A DNA stretch of 7,259 nt from Amoebophilaceae bacterium UBA1467 (GTDB taxonomy: Bacteria; Bacteroidota; Bacteroidia; Cytophagales; Amoebophilaceae), in assembly GCA_002325615.1 (NCBI GenBank), contig DCSL01000035.1, forward strand, positions 1 to 7,259, given 5' to 3'. The position numbers and the translations under genes were made by a program. Below, piece by piece: positions 1 to 7,174 of the stretch (position 1 is its first letter; the number at the start of each line of letters is the position of its first letter). The notes beneath the pieces are model-generated. The model made no database searches, had not been told where the DNA came from, and saw only the letters and a program-made list of their open reading frames with translations.

Positions 1-136
1 AAATTTTTCATGGTCTGGTTTTGAGGACCCTTACGTCAAGGCGCCGCGAATTTCGTTAATAGTTAACTTGTAAACAACTTTGAGCACAAATAATCGATGA
101 ATGCTATCAAGAAGTAGGTGATTGCCACCCGTTTAG
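1..136. other. Non-coding stretch with no recognisable feature
   Basis: I see no conserved protein, RNA gene or clear promoter here. Together with 173-334 this makes a gene-free region of about 330 bases that is interrupted only by the hairpin at 137-172. A short frame on the minus strand (191 down to 63, 42 residues) is open but runs through the hairpin and resembles no family I know. The stretch may be flanking chromosome next to the decayed insertion sequence, or more decayed mobile DNA. Confidence 0.5.
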
Positions 137-172
137 ACACTATCCCATTGGCGTTAGCCAATGGGATAGTGT
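137..172. repeat. Perfect 16-bp inverted repeat with 4-base loop
   Basis: Bases 137-152 (ACACTATCCCATTGGC) are the exact reverse complement of 157-172, separated by the loop GTTA. As RNA or single-stranded DNA this would form a very stable hairpin. Neither side is followed by a run of T, so it is not a textbook intrinsic terminator in either direction. It lies about 160 bases before the first recognisable transposase codons. It could be a terminator of unusual type, an IS-associated or dispersed palindromic element, or a protein-binding site. The structure is certain; the function is unknown. Confidence 0.85.
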
Positions 173-196
173 GGTAGTACTTTGGCAGCATTTATA

Positions 197-1030
197 GAGA
201 CTTTTGATTGGCGCATTGGGATATTAGCTAGCGTGGCAGCTTCCTTGTTACAGACCAAGATGGGTGTAGGGAGATTTTGTAGATTCAGAGTAAGGGTAAG
301 AAAGGCGATGTCTGTTGAGCGATCTATTTTTTTCTATCCAAAACCGTATTGCCCTACAGGCCAGTCGGGACAAGGAAGAAAATATTTGGCACTAGTACCC
401 TTGAAAATGACCTTACCACAGACCTGGCACCACTTGAGCGAGTGCGATACACAAGAACAGGTCAATGATGCGCTCTCTTTGATGCGCTTCTGTGGTCTCC
501 ACTGATAAGTAGTTTCCTCCACGCATCGTCAACTCAAAGGCAAGACAAGCTACACGCTGCATCTCGAGTGGCCAGAGCCTGTCGTTCTGTACAGCCAGGC
601 GTAGATCAAGAAGCCAGTTGGGTTAGGAAGGGCATTAAATCCCACTATTTTTACAAGCACTATTCCTCGCTGAGGGCAAGGTCTTGTCTGCGTATACGAC
701 AGCCGCTAACGTGCATGATAGTGAACACCTAAGCAAGCTGTCTTGATCAGGTACATCTTCCGAAGAAAAGTCTTGTACTGTCCCGAGCAAGGCTACTGTT
801 CTCAGGCCAATGCAGCACCACTCGCCGCTTCCAGATCGTAATCTCTCTTGCTGTACTGCGTTGTAGAGGCTTTTGGCTTTACCATACTTCTCACTCACTT
901 TACCTAACTTAGGCGATCGTAGATGCTGATATAGTACAGCTTACCACGGATAACTTAGCGTAATATCTTCAAGGTCCAAGCGGTCTATAGTTACTCATTG
1001 CCAATACTAGGATTTCAAAAAAATATCTCC
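197..1030 (+). mobile_element. Possible extent of a decayed IS5-family insertion sequence
   Basis: The transposase fragments at about 335-880 must come from a larger element. The outer limits given here are a guess. GAGACTTTTG at 197-206 is faintly mirrored on the other strand at 1029-1016, which reads GAGA, then TATTTTTTTG. A GAGA start followed by T-rich sequence and G is seen at the ends of some IS5-family elements. The match needs a gap of several bases and could be chance in AT-rich DNA. No target-site duplication was identified. If the right end is real, it lies only a few bases before the proS start codon. Confidence 0.25.
335..880 (+). pseudogene. Degraded IS5-family (DDE) transposase
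   Basis: Several fragments line up in order with an IS5-family transposase but lie in different frames. Bases 335-502 encode the N-terminal region, with KMTLPQTWHHLS and QVNDALSLMRFCGL, then stop at 503. Bases 527-602 give LKGKTSYTL and a following Pro/Val-rich piece. Bases 604-671 give DQEASWVRKGIKSHYFYKHY. After a frameshift, 672-743 gives EGKVLSAYTTAANVHDSEHL, then stop. Bases 771-838 give a GYCSQANAAPLAA piece in which the usual Asp before Lys-Gly-Tyr is gone (PEQGY). Bases 860-877 give VVEAFG, probably from the region of the last catalytic Glu. The segment expected to hold the first catalytic Asp, after RFCGL, is deleted, and so is DNA before VVEAFG. A trace (YNIFK-like) may remain near 950-975. 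No active enzyme can be made. The family assignment rests on remembered motifs. Confidence 0.85.
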
Positions 1031-1035
1031 GCTCC
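881..1035. other. Leader of proS, with no clear promoter or ribosome binding site
   Basis: This stretch between the transposase remnant and the proS start codon holds no intact gene. I see no TAnnTTTG box with a spaced TTG, and no Shine-Dalgarno-like purine run just before the ATG. The bases upstream of the start are A-rich (a run of seven A at 1017-1023), which is common for Bacteroidota translation starts. Part of the stretch may be the decayed 3' end of the insertion sequence, so the proS promoter either lies in IS-derived DNA or further upstream. Confidence 0.4.
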
Positions 1036-2511
1036 ATGTCACAAATATTACCCAAAAGAACAGAAGACTTTGCAGCTTGGTACAACGAGTTGGTCAAGAG
1101 AGCAGGTTTAGCTGAGAATTCTCCTGTACGAGGCTGTATGATCATCAAACCCTATGGCTTTGCCATTTGGGAAAAGATGCAAGCTATCTTGGACCAAGCC
1201 TTCAAAGCTACTGGCCATGCCAACGCCTACTTCCCTATGTTGATCCCCAAGTCCTACTTGAGCCGTGAAGCAGACCACATAGAGGGCTTTGCTAAGGAAT
1301 GTGCTGTAGTGACACACTATCGATTGAAAAAAGCTAGTGATGGACAAGGTGTAGTGGTAGATCCTGAGGCCCGGCTCGAAGAGGAGTTGATTATTCGTCC
1401 TACTTCAGAGACCATCATTTGGCATACCTACAAAAACTGGATTCAGTCGTATCGGGACTTACCTCTACTGATCAATCAGTGGAGCAATATTGTACGTTGG
1501 GAAATGCGTCCTCGCCTTTTTTTGCGTACGGCCGAGGTGTTGTGGCAAGAGGGACATACTGCCCATGCTACCCGTGTAGAAGCTGAGCAGGAGGTGCTAC
1601 AAATGCTCAACATCTACGATGAATTTGCTAGAAGCTACATGGCAGTGCCTTTGCTCAAGGGCATCAAGACAGAGCATGAGCGTTTTGCAGGGGCAGAAGC
1701 AACGTATACCATCGAAGCGCTGATGCAAGATGGGAAGGCTTTGCAAGCAGGCACGTCACATTTCTTGGGTCAGAAGTTTGCCCAAGCGTTTGACGTCACC
1801 TTTGCCAACCAGGCTGGCCAGCTGGACCATGTATGGGGCACTTCGTGGGGGGTAACTACGCGTCTGATCGGTGCGTTGATCATGACTCATTCAGATGATG
1901 AGGGCCTGGTACTACCGCCGCGGCTGGCGCCTATCCAGGTAGTCATCATCCCCATCTACAAAAGCGAAACGGAGCAAAAGCTTGTCGTGCAGCAGGCGAT
2001 AATCCTCCAAGAAGCGCTCAAAGCGCAGGGGGTGGCTGTCAAGCTGGACGACCGAGATATGTACAAGCCAGGGTGGAAGTTTGCTGAATATGAACTCAAG
2101 GGTGTGCCACTGCGCATGGCGATAGGACCCAAGGATCTTGTGAATCACACAGTGGAATTGGCCAGAAGGGACACTAAGGAAAAAATTACCATTAGTGTAG
2201 ACAACATGGTAGCTGTCATCCAAGCATTGCTCACAGATATCCAGAATTACCTTTACCAGCGAGCCGTAGCCTTCAGAGAATCTCATACTACCTCCGTGGG
2301 TACATATGAAGCATTTAAAACAGTGATAGCTCAAAAAGGAGGTTTTGTGTTAGCTCATTGGGACGGGACGACCGAAACCGAAAAGAAAATCCAGGTAGAA
2401 ACCAAAGCAACGATTCGTTGTATTCCGTTAGATGCATCTCCAGAGCAGGGTACATGTATTTACTCCGGAAAACCTTCCCAACAAAGAGTAGTCTTTGCTC
2501 AGGCGTATTGA
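1036..2511 (+). CDS. proS: Prolyl-tRNA synthetase, archaeal/eukaryotic-like type (class II)
   Basis: This cytoplasmic enzyme joins proline to tRNA-Pro using ATP. At 491 residues it has the length of the short ProRS class, which lacks the editing insertion of the E. coli-type enzyme. The class II core spans about residues 1-295. It includes RPTSE (121-125) in the amino-acid/ATP site, motif 2 (RPRLFLRTAEVLWQEGH, 158-174, with R164 and E167), GTSHFLGQ (239-246) and motif 3 (WGTSWGVTTRLIGAL, 267-281, with R276), then LVLPPRLAP (291-299). The anticodon-binding domain follows at about 300-400 (DDRDMYKPGWKF, KGVPLRMAIGPKD). The ProRS C-terminal domain ends in FAQAY with the terminal Tyr. Of the zinc-site cysteines known in some relatives, only C474 looks retained; C462 lies in RCIP. 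I believe this loss is usual in Bacteroidota. ATG at 1036 gives the expected MSQILPKRTEDFAAWY start. No Shine-Dalgarno is seen. The gene converges with secDF and appears monocistronic. Confidence 0.97.
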   Translation: MSQILPKRTEDFAAWYNELVKRAGLAENSPVRGCMIIKPYGFAIWEKMQAILDQAFKATGHANAYFPMLIPKSYLSREADHIEGFAKECAVVTHYRLKKASDGQGVVVDPEARLEEELIIRPTSETIIWHTYKNWIQSYRDLPLLINQWSNIVRWEMRPRLFLRTAEVLWQEGHTAHATRVEAEQEVLQMLNIYDEFARSYMAVPLLKGIKTEHERFAGAEATYTIEALMQDGKALQAGTSHFLGQKFAQAFDVTFANQAGQLDHVWGTSWGVTTRLIGALIMTHSDDEGLVLPPRLAPIQVVIIPIYKSETEQKLVVQQAIILQEALKAQGVAVKLDDRDMYKPGWKFAEYELKGVPLRMAIGPKDLVNHTVELARRDTKEKITISVDNMVAVIQALLTDIQNYLYQRAVAFRESHTTSVGTYEAFKTVIAQKGGFVLAHWDGTTETEKKIQVETKATIRCIPLDASPEQGTCIYSGKPSQQRVVFAQAY

Positions 2512-2603
2512 GGGGTGTGATATTTGAGCGATTTACTTCAATTTGACGAGTACTCCGAACATAATGCATGATCACTCAGTACGGATTTTGTCATCTACTT
2601 TTG

Positions 2604-5561
2604 CTATTTTCTTGTGTGGTGTTTTGAGGCAAGTTTCGTTGTGAAGTGTACTGCGCTAGAAAGGTCAATCGCCAACGGTGTAGCAATAAAAATAGACGAA
2701 TAGGTGCCAAAAATGATACCTACCAGCAGCGCAAAAGAAAAACCTCGCAACACTTCGCCCCCAAAGATGAACAATACCGCCACAGCGATGAGTGTGGTCA
2801 AGGAAGTGATTACCGTGCGGCTCATAGTTTCGTTGATAGAGCGGTTAGCAACTTCCTGGAAATTCCCGCGTGTTTTCATGTGCAGCCTTTCCCTGATCCG
2901 ATCAAATATCACCACCGTATCATTGATAGAGTAGCCAATGACGGTAAGGATAGCAGCGATAAATACCTGATCAACCTCGTAGGCATAGCCCAAAGCTCTG
3001 GCTATGGCAAAGGCTGCAAAGACAGCCAGGCTGTCGTGCAACAGGGCAAGCACAGCTGCTAGGCCAAACTGCCATCTGCGGAAGCGCACCAGAATGTAGA
3101 GAAAGATCATGACCAAGGAGAAAAATATGGATTGCCAAGCGGCTGACTTAATATCGCCTGCAATAGTAGCCCCTACTTTGGAAGCACTGGCAATGGTGAA
3201 GGTCCCTGCTTGGACAGTTGCTGTGTCATCGGCATAGGTGAGTTGCGTGAGGTCTTGGATGCCTTGGATCAATGCATGTTTTACTTTCTCGTCGGTTTCG
3301 CTGGTTTCGTTTTGTATCAAATAACTCGTCGTAACTTTGAGCACGTCATTAGCTCCATAGGTCTTCACCTCCGTACCTTGATCACCAAAATACTCAGCCA
3401 GCTGGGTTTTTAGTGCAGAAGGCTCTATAGGTTGGCTCAAGGCCACCACATAGGATCTCCCACCCGTAAAGTCAACACCTAGATTCAGACCGCCTTGTTG
3501 GGCCATGAGCAAAAATCCTATGCCTATGAAGACCAGAGAAACTGCGTAGGAAAAGCGGCGCATCTTAAGGAAATCGATGCTGAGGTTGTTCAAGATATTT
3601 TTGCTGTAAGCGAAAGAAAATGTCAGCCAATTTTCTTGACCGCGGCTGACTATCCAACTCATGAGCACACGCGTGATGAATACCGCAGAGAAAAAGGAGC
3701 TCACGATACCAACCATTAACGTAGTAGCAAAACCGCGTATAGGCCCTTGTCCTAGTGCATACAGGATGGCCCCAGTAAGAAAAGTAGTGACATTTGAATC
3801 AATGATAGAGCTGTAAGCTTTTTGGTAGCCACGGTCAATGGCGACTTTCATCATTACTCCTGCCCTCAGTTCTTCTCGGATGCGCTCAAAGATGAGTACG
3901 TTGGCATCGATAGACATACCGATGGTGAGCACGATGCCTGCAATGCCGGGCAAAGTCAAAACAGCGTTGAGTTGGGCCAGCATACCCATGATAAACAAAA
4001 TATTGAAGAGGAGTGCTAGGTTAGCAATCAAGCCCCCTTTGGCGTAGTAAAAAATCATGAACAGCACGACTAATCCGAGTCCTAAGAACATGGAGGAGAT
4101 GCCTTCTGCTTGCGCTTTTTTGCCCAAGGTGGGGCCAATGATGGTTTCTTCCACAATCTTGACAGGGGCAGGTAAGGATCCCGCATTGAGGATGTTGGCC
4201 AGGTCTTTTGCCTCTTCAATGGTGAAATTGCCTGTGATTTGGGAGCTACCACTAGGAATTTCTGTGTTGACTACTGGCGCTGAATACACATGATTGTCCA
4301 AAGTAATGGCAATGCGCCGGTCGATGTTATTGGCTGTTACTTTTTTCCAGGCTCTAGCCCCACTGCTGTTCATCTGCATGCTCACAGCAGGCTTACCACG
4401 GTCATCAAATACTTGACGTGCATCTGTGATAACATCGCCCTCTAAGGCAGCTTGGCCTCCCCGGCGTTGCTTGATGGGGTAGAGACCTACTACTTCAGTG
4501 CCGTCTTGGAGCGTATGAGGCTTCACATCCCACAGCCACTGCAAATCATTGGGCAAGAGTGCTTTGACATCACTTCGGGTAAGAATACTATTGATGATGG
4601 CTACATTGTCTACCGCGTAGACAAACCCATATGCCTCTTTCAAGAGTCTAAAAAGCGGCGACATGGTCGAGGCGTCTTCTGGCTGTATGCTTGCTTCTTG
4701 AGCTAACGGTTCTGCCAGGTTGTTGTTTTGGGTTGTTTGGGAGCCTGTAGCCGCAGGTAGGGTTGCTTGTTGTTCTGCCACTAGCAGACTGTCAATGGCT
4801 TGCAAGGCCTCGCTCAGCTCTGGAATCTCATAAACTTCCCAAAACCGAAGTTGCGCCACTCCTTGTAGCAGCTTTCTTACTCTTTCTGGATTGTTGACGC
4901 CAGGCAGTTCTATCTGGATTCTGCCTGTGCCTTGCAGGCGCTGGATATTGGGCTGGATGGTGCCAAAACGGTCAAGGCGTGCCCTTATAATCTCAAAAGA
5001 ACGGTCAACGGCCCTGCCAATCTCTTGGTCAATAAATTGCACAACTTCTTTGTCTGTTGACTCATAGCTGAGGCGAGAGCGGTTGGCTGCTGTAGCAAAA
5101 ATATTGCTCAACTTTCCTTCAGGGCGTTGTGTTTTGTATGCCTGATAAAAGAGGGTGGTAAAGGAAGCCTGGGGTTGGAGTTGCTGCTGTTGTTGTGCTT
5201 GTGCCAGCGCTGCTAAAAAAGCTTCGTCTTTGCTGCCTCCTGCAAGTCCTTTGATCAGTTCTACAGGAGATACTTCCAATGTCACGTGCATGCCGCCCTG
5301 TAGGTCCAGGCCTAGGCTCAATTCGTTTTCCTTGACTTGCTCATAGGTATATTTTAATCCCAAAAGATTGTAGACAGGTTGTTTCCAAGCAGCATCTAGA
5401 TAAGATTGCTTTTTGACAAAATCGATGTGACCATTTTCATCTGTGGCATGGAGTGTGGCTTTTTGTCGGACTTTTGCGGCGATATACGTAAAGGACAGGC
5501 AATAGAGGCAAATCAGAGAGACAATGATAGTCAGGAAAACAACGAGCCTTTTGTTGTTCAT
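2604..5561 (-). CDS. secDF: SecDF fusion, protein translocase accessory subunit
   Basis: SecDF is an inner-membrane protein that uses the proton gradient to help pull exported proteins off the SecYEG/SecA channel. Here SecD and SecF are one chain of 985 residues, the usual Bacteroidota form. The SecD half has a first membrane helix (about 7-27), the LGLDLQGG motif (83-90), a long periplasmic domain with RARLDRFG (193-200) and IQIELPGV (215-222), and helices at about 487-636 with IGMSIDANVLIFERIREE (547-564). The SecF half starts near 668, with LGVDFTGG (694-701) and VIGYSINDTVVIFDRIRE (874-891). The proton-relay residues of Thermus SecDF appear kept as D552, D881 and R915. Gln-rich stretches lie at 121-131 and about 262-300. 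A longer frame starts at TTG 5597, but that codon sits inside the likely promoter. ATG at 5561 gives the typical MNNKRLVVFL beginning of a membrane helix, so I chose it. The gene diverges from glmM and probably forms its own transcript. Confidence 0.97.
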   Translation of the reverse strand: MNNKRLVVFLTIIVSLICLYCLSFTYIAAKVRQKATLHATDENGHIDFVKKQSYLDAAWKQPVYNLLGLKYTYEQVKENELSLGLDLQGGMHVTLEVSPVELIKGLAGGSKDEAFLAALAQAQQQQQLQPQASFTTLFYQAYKTQRPEGKLSNIFATAANRSRLSYESTDKEVVQFIDQEIGRAVDRSFEIIRARLDRFGTIQPNIQRLQGTGRIQIELPGVNNPERVRKLLQGVAQLRFWEVYEIPELSEALQAIDSLLVAEQQATLPAATGSQTTQNNNLAEPLAQEASIQPEDASTMSPLFRLLKEAYGFVYAVDNVAIINSILTRSDVKALLPNDLQWLWDVKPHTLQDGTEVVGLYPIKQRRGGQAALEGDVITDARQVFDDRGKPAVSMQMNSSGARAWKKVTANNIDRRIAITLDNHVYSAPVVNTEIPSGSSQITGNFTIEEAKDLANILNAGSLPAPVKIVEETIIGPTLGKKAQAEGISSMFLGLGLVVLFMIFYYAKGGLIANLALLFNILFIMGMLAQLNAVLTLPGIAGIVLTIGMSIDANVLIFERIREELRAGVMMKVAIDRGYQKAYSSIIDSNVTTFLTGAILYALGQGPIRGFATTLMVGIVSSFFSAVFITRVLMSWIVSRGQENWLTFSFAYSKNILNNLSIDFLKMRRFSYAVSLVFIGIGFLLMAQQGGLNLGVDFTGGRSYVVALSQPIEPSALKTQLAEYFGDQGTEVKTYGANDVLKVTTSYLIQNETSETDEKVKHALIQGIQDLTQLTYADDTATVQAGTFTIASASKVGATIAGDIKSAAWQSIFFSLVMIFLYILVRFRRWQFGLAAVLALLHDSLAVFAAFAIARALGYAYEVDQVFIAAILTVIGYSINDTVVIFDRIRERLHMKTRGNFQEVANRSINETMSRTVITSLTTLIAVAVLFIFGGEVLRGFSFALLVGIIFGTYSSIFIATPLAIDLSSAVHFTTKLASKHHTRK

Positions 5562-5594
5562 GATGAAGCGTGGAGTTAGATCAAAAAAGATGCT

Positions 5595-5626
5595 CAAAAT
5601 TACCCTATGTAACGAAGGTATACAAG
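5595..5626 (-). promoter_or_regulatory. Probable secDF promoter, Bacteroidota type
   Basis: Reading the minus strand, CTTG (5626-5623) is followed by 20 bases and then TAATTTTG (5602-5595). This fits the Bacteroidota housekeeping sigma-factor pattern of TTTG, 19-21 bases, TAnnTTTG, with one mismatch in the -33 box. Transcription would start near 5590 and give a leader of roughly 30 bases to the ATG at 5561. The placement also argues against the upstream TTG start at 5597, which would lie inside the -7 box. Confidence 0.6.
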
Positions 5627-5649
5627 CATATACAGTCGCTGCTCCTTGC

Positions 5650-5657
5650 TACCTTTG
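5650..5657 (+). promoter_or_regulatory. Possible -7 box of a glmM promoter
   Basis: TACCTTTG matches the Bacteroidota -7 consensus TAnnTTTG and lies 80 bases before the glmM start codon. No TTG is found at the expected distance upstream (around 5625-5631), so the match is half a promoter only. It is the best candidate seen on the plus strand of this divergent spacer. Confidence 0.3.
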
Positions 5658-5737
5658 AGCAAGCGCTCTGTGGGGCGAAGGTTCTATGAAAAGAAAAGTC
5701 CAGCCTGGTGCCCAATTAGTCAACTGCTCAATACCCT

Positions 5738-7129
5738 ATGTCTCTTATTAAGTCTATATCTGGTGTTCGGGGTACGATAGGCGGCAAGGTAGGTGATGCA
5801 CTTACCCCCATCGATGTGGTAGCGCTGACTACTGCTTTTGGAAGGTGGCTCCTCAAGCAGCCTGGCAACAAGACTGTAGTCATTGGGCGTGATGCACGGC
5901 CTTCCGGCTCCATAATTAGCCGCTTGGTAAGTAGCACCTTACAAAGTTTGGGTATGGATGTTATTGACTTGGGCCTCTCTACGACCCCTACCGTATCGAT
6001 TGCTGTGCCACAAGAGCAAGCCTGCGGCGGAATTGTCATCACAGCTAGCCACAATTCTGCGGAATGGAATGCCTTGAAAATGCTCAACGGAGATGGGGAG
6101 TTGATTGATGCCGTTGCTGCGGCTGAAGTATTTGCAGGAGCTACACAACAGGACCATTCCTTTGTACCTGTAGAGCAACTAGGCCAGCACACTACCCAAG
6201 AGGGGTATATAGCCAAGCACATCGCTCAGATTATGGCCCTTCCGTTGGTAGACGTTCCTGCCATTCGTCGCAGAAAGTTTAGGATTGCTGTAGATGCCGT
6301 GAACTCTACAGGGGGCATAGCCGTGCCTCAACTACTCCAAGCGTTAGGTGTTGCGCACATTACAGCACTATATTGCCAGCCTAACGGCCAGTTTCCACAT
6401 AACCCAGAGCCATTGCCAGCTCATCTCACAGCACTGGCCCATACCGTCCGATCAGGTGCTCATGACTTAGGCGTGGCGGTAGACCCTGATGTAGACCGGC
6501 TGGTGGTCATCGATGAAAATGGGATGCCTTGGGGAGAAGAGTATACATTGGTAGCAGCAGCCGATTATGTACTGCGTCATACACCTGGTAACACGGTTTC
6601 TAACCTGTCTTCTTCCCAGGCACTGAAAGAGATTACAGAACAATACGATGGCCACCATGCCAGCACACCAGTGGGAGAGCAGTACGTTGTGGCTAAGATG
6701 AAAGCCACCCAAGCTGTGATTGGCGGAGAAGGCAATGGGGGTGTTATCTATCCTGCGTTGCATTATGGCCGTGATGCGCTTGCAGGCATTGCCCTCCTCT
6801 TGTCGCACCTGGCACACACTGAGCAAACGGCTTCGACACTGCGGGCGACCTATCCTAACTATGTCCTTGTGAAGCACAAAATACAATTAATTCCTGACAC
6901 AGACCTAGCAACCCTCTTAGGCACCATCAGACAACAATACAGCGCCTACCCCATGAACACAGAAGATGGGGTGAAGATCCTATTTGAAAAAGCATGGATA
7001 CACCTCAGACAATCAAACACGGAGCCTATCATCCGCCTCTATGCTGAGGCCGAGACAGAAGAACAGGCCAACCATTTGGTGAAACAGTTGAGGCAGCAGA
7101 TCTCAAGCCATTGCGTGTCGTATTTGTAG
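5738..7129 (+). CDS. glmM: Phosphoglucosamine mutase (alpha-D-phosphohexomutase family)
   Basis: GlmM converts glucosamine-6-phosphate to glucosamine-1-phosphate, the step before GlmU makes UDP-GlcNAc for peptidoglycan and glycolipids. The 463-residue protein shows all four active-site loops of the family. ITASHN (101-106) has the phosphorylated Ser104. DPDVDR (249-254) binds the metal through D249, D251 and D253. GEGNGGV (330-336) is the sugar-recognition loop. RQSNTEPIIR (424-433) binds phosphate. The N-terminus, SISGVRGTIGG, is typical and supports the ATG at 5738. GEGNGG rather than GEqSGH resembles the archaeal and Bacteroidota GlmM group more than E. coli GlmM. Members of this group can also act on mannose or glucose phosphates, so phosphomannomutase/phosphoglucomutase activity is an alternative that the sequence cannot exclude. 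No Shine-Dalgarno is evident. The gene diverges from secDF and has no downstream partner within view. Confidence 0.93.
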   Translation: MSLIKSISGVRGTIGGKVGDALTPIDVVALTTAFGRWLLKQPGNKTVVIGRDARPSGSIISRLVSSTLQSLGMDVIDLGLSTTPTVSIAVPQEQACGGIVITASHNSAEWNALKMLNGDGELIDAVAAAEVFAGATQQDHSFVPVEQLGQHTTQEGYIAKHIAQIMALPLVDVPAIRRRKFRIAVDAVNSTGGIAVPQLLQALGVAHITALYCQPNGQFPHNPEPLPAHLTALAHTVRSGAHDLGVAVDPDVDRLVVIDENGMPWGEEYTLVAAADYVLRHTPGNTVSNLSSSQALKEITEQYDGHHASTPVGEQYVVAKMKATQAVIGGEGNGGVIYPALHYGRDALAGIALLLSHLAHTEQTASTLRATYPNYVLVKHKIQLIPDTDLATLLGTIRQQYSAYPMNTEDGVKILFEKAWIHLRQSNTEPIIRLYAEAETEEQANHLVKQLRQQISSHCVSYL

Positions 7130-7143
7130 TTTCTGTAGAGAAC

Positions 7144-7174
7144 TACTAACGCATTTGTAGAGTACTTGTTAGTA
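7144..7174 (+). repeat. Weak inverted repeat after glmM
   Basis: TACTAAC (7144-7150) and GTTAGTA (7168-7174) are complementary, with a 17-base gap, starting 15 bases after the glmM stop. It is AT-rich and has no following run of T, so a terminator role is only possible. The rest of 7130-7259 shows no recognisable gene. Confidence 0.25.

Noticed and set aside
63..191. 42-residue minus-strand frame with a hydrophobic middle
   Set aside because: It runs straight through the perfect hairpin, has no known relatives that I recognise, and shows no promoter or ribosome site. It is most likely chance.
182..505. 107-residue open frame starting at TTG
   Set aside because: Only its 3' part (about 335-502) resembles protein, and that part is the N-terminal region of the decayed transposase. 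The first 50 residues look like chance extension.
635..898. 87-residue minus-strand frame
   Set aside because: It is antisense to the transposase remnant, whose plus-strand fragments match a known family, so it is a shadow.
2512..2603. Shared terminator between convergent proS and secDF
   Set aside because: I looked for a stem-loop with a T-run on either strand and found only short palindromes (GAGTACTC, TGATCA). No terminator can be supported.
3495..4293. Several plus-strand frames opposite secDF
   Set aside because: They are antisense shadows of a fully conserved SecDF sequence and show no family features.
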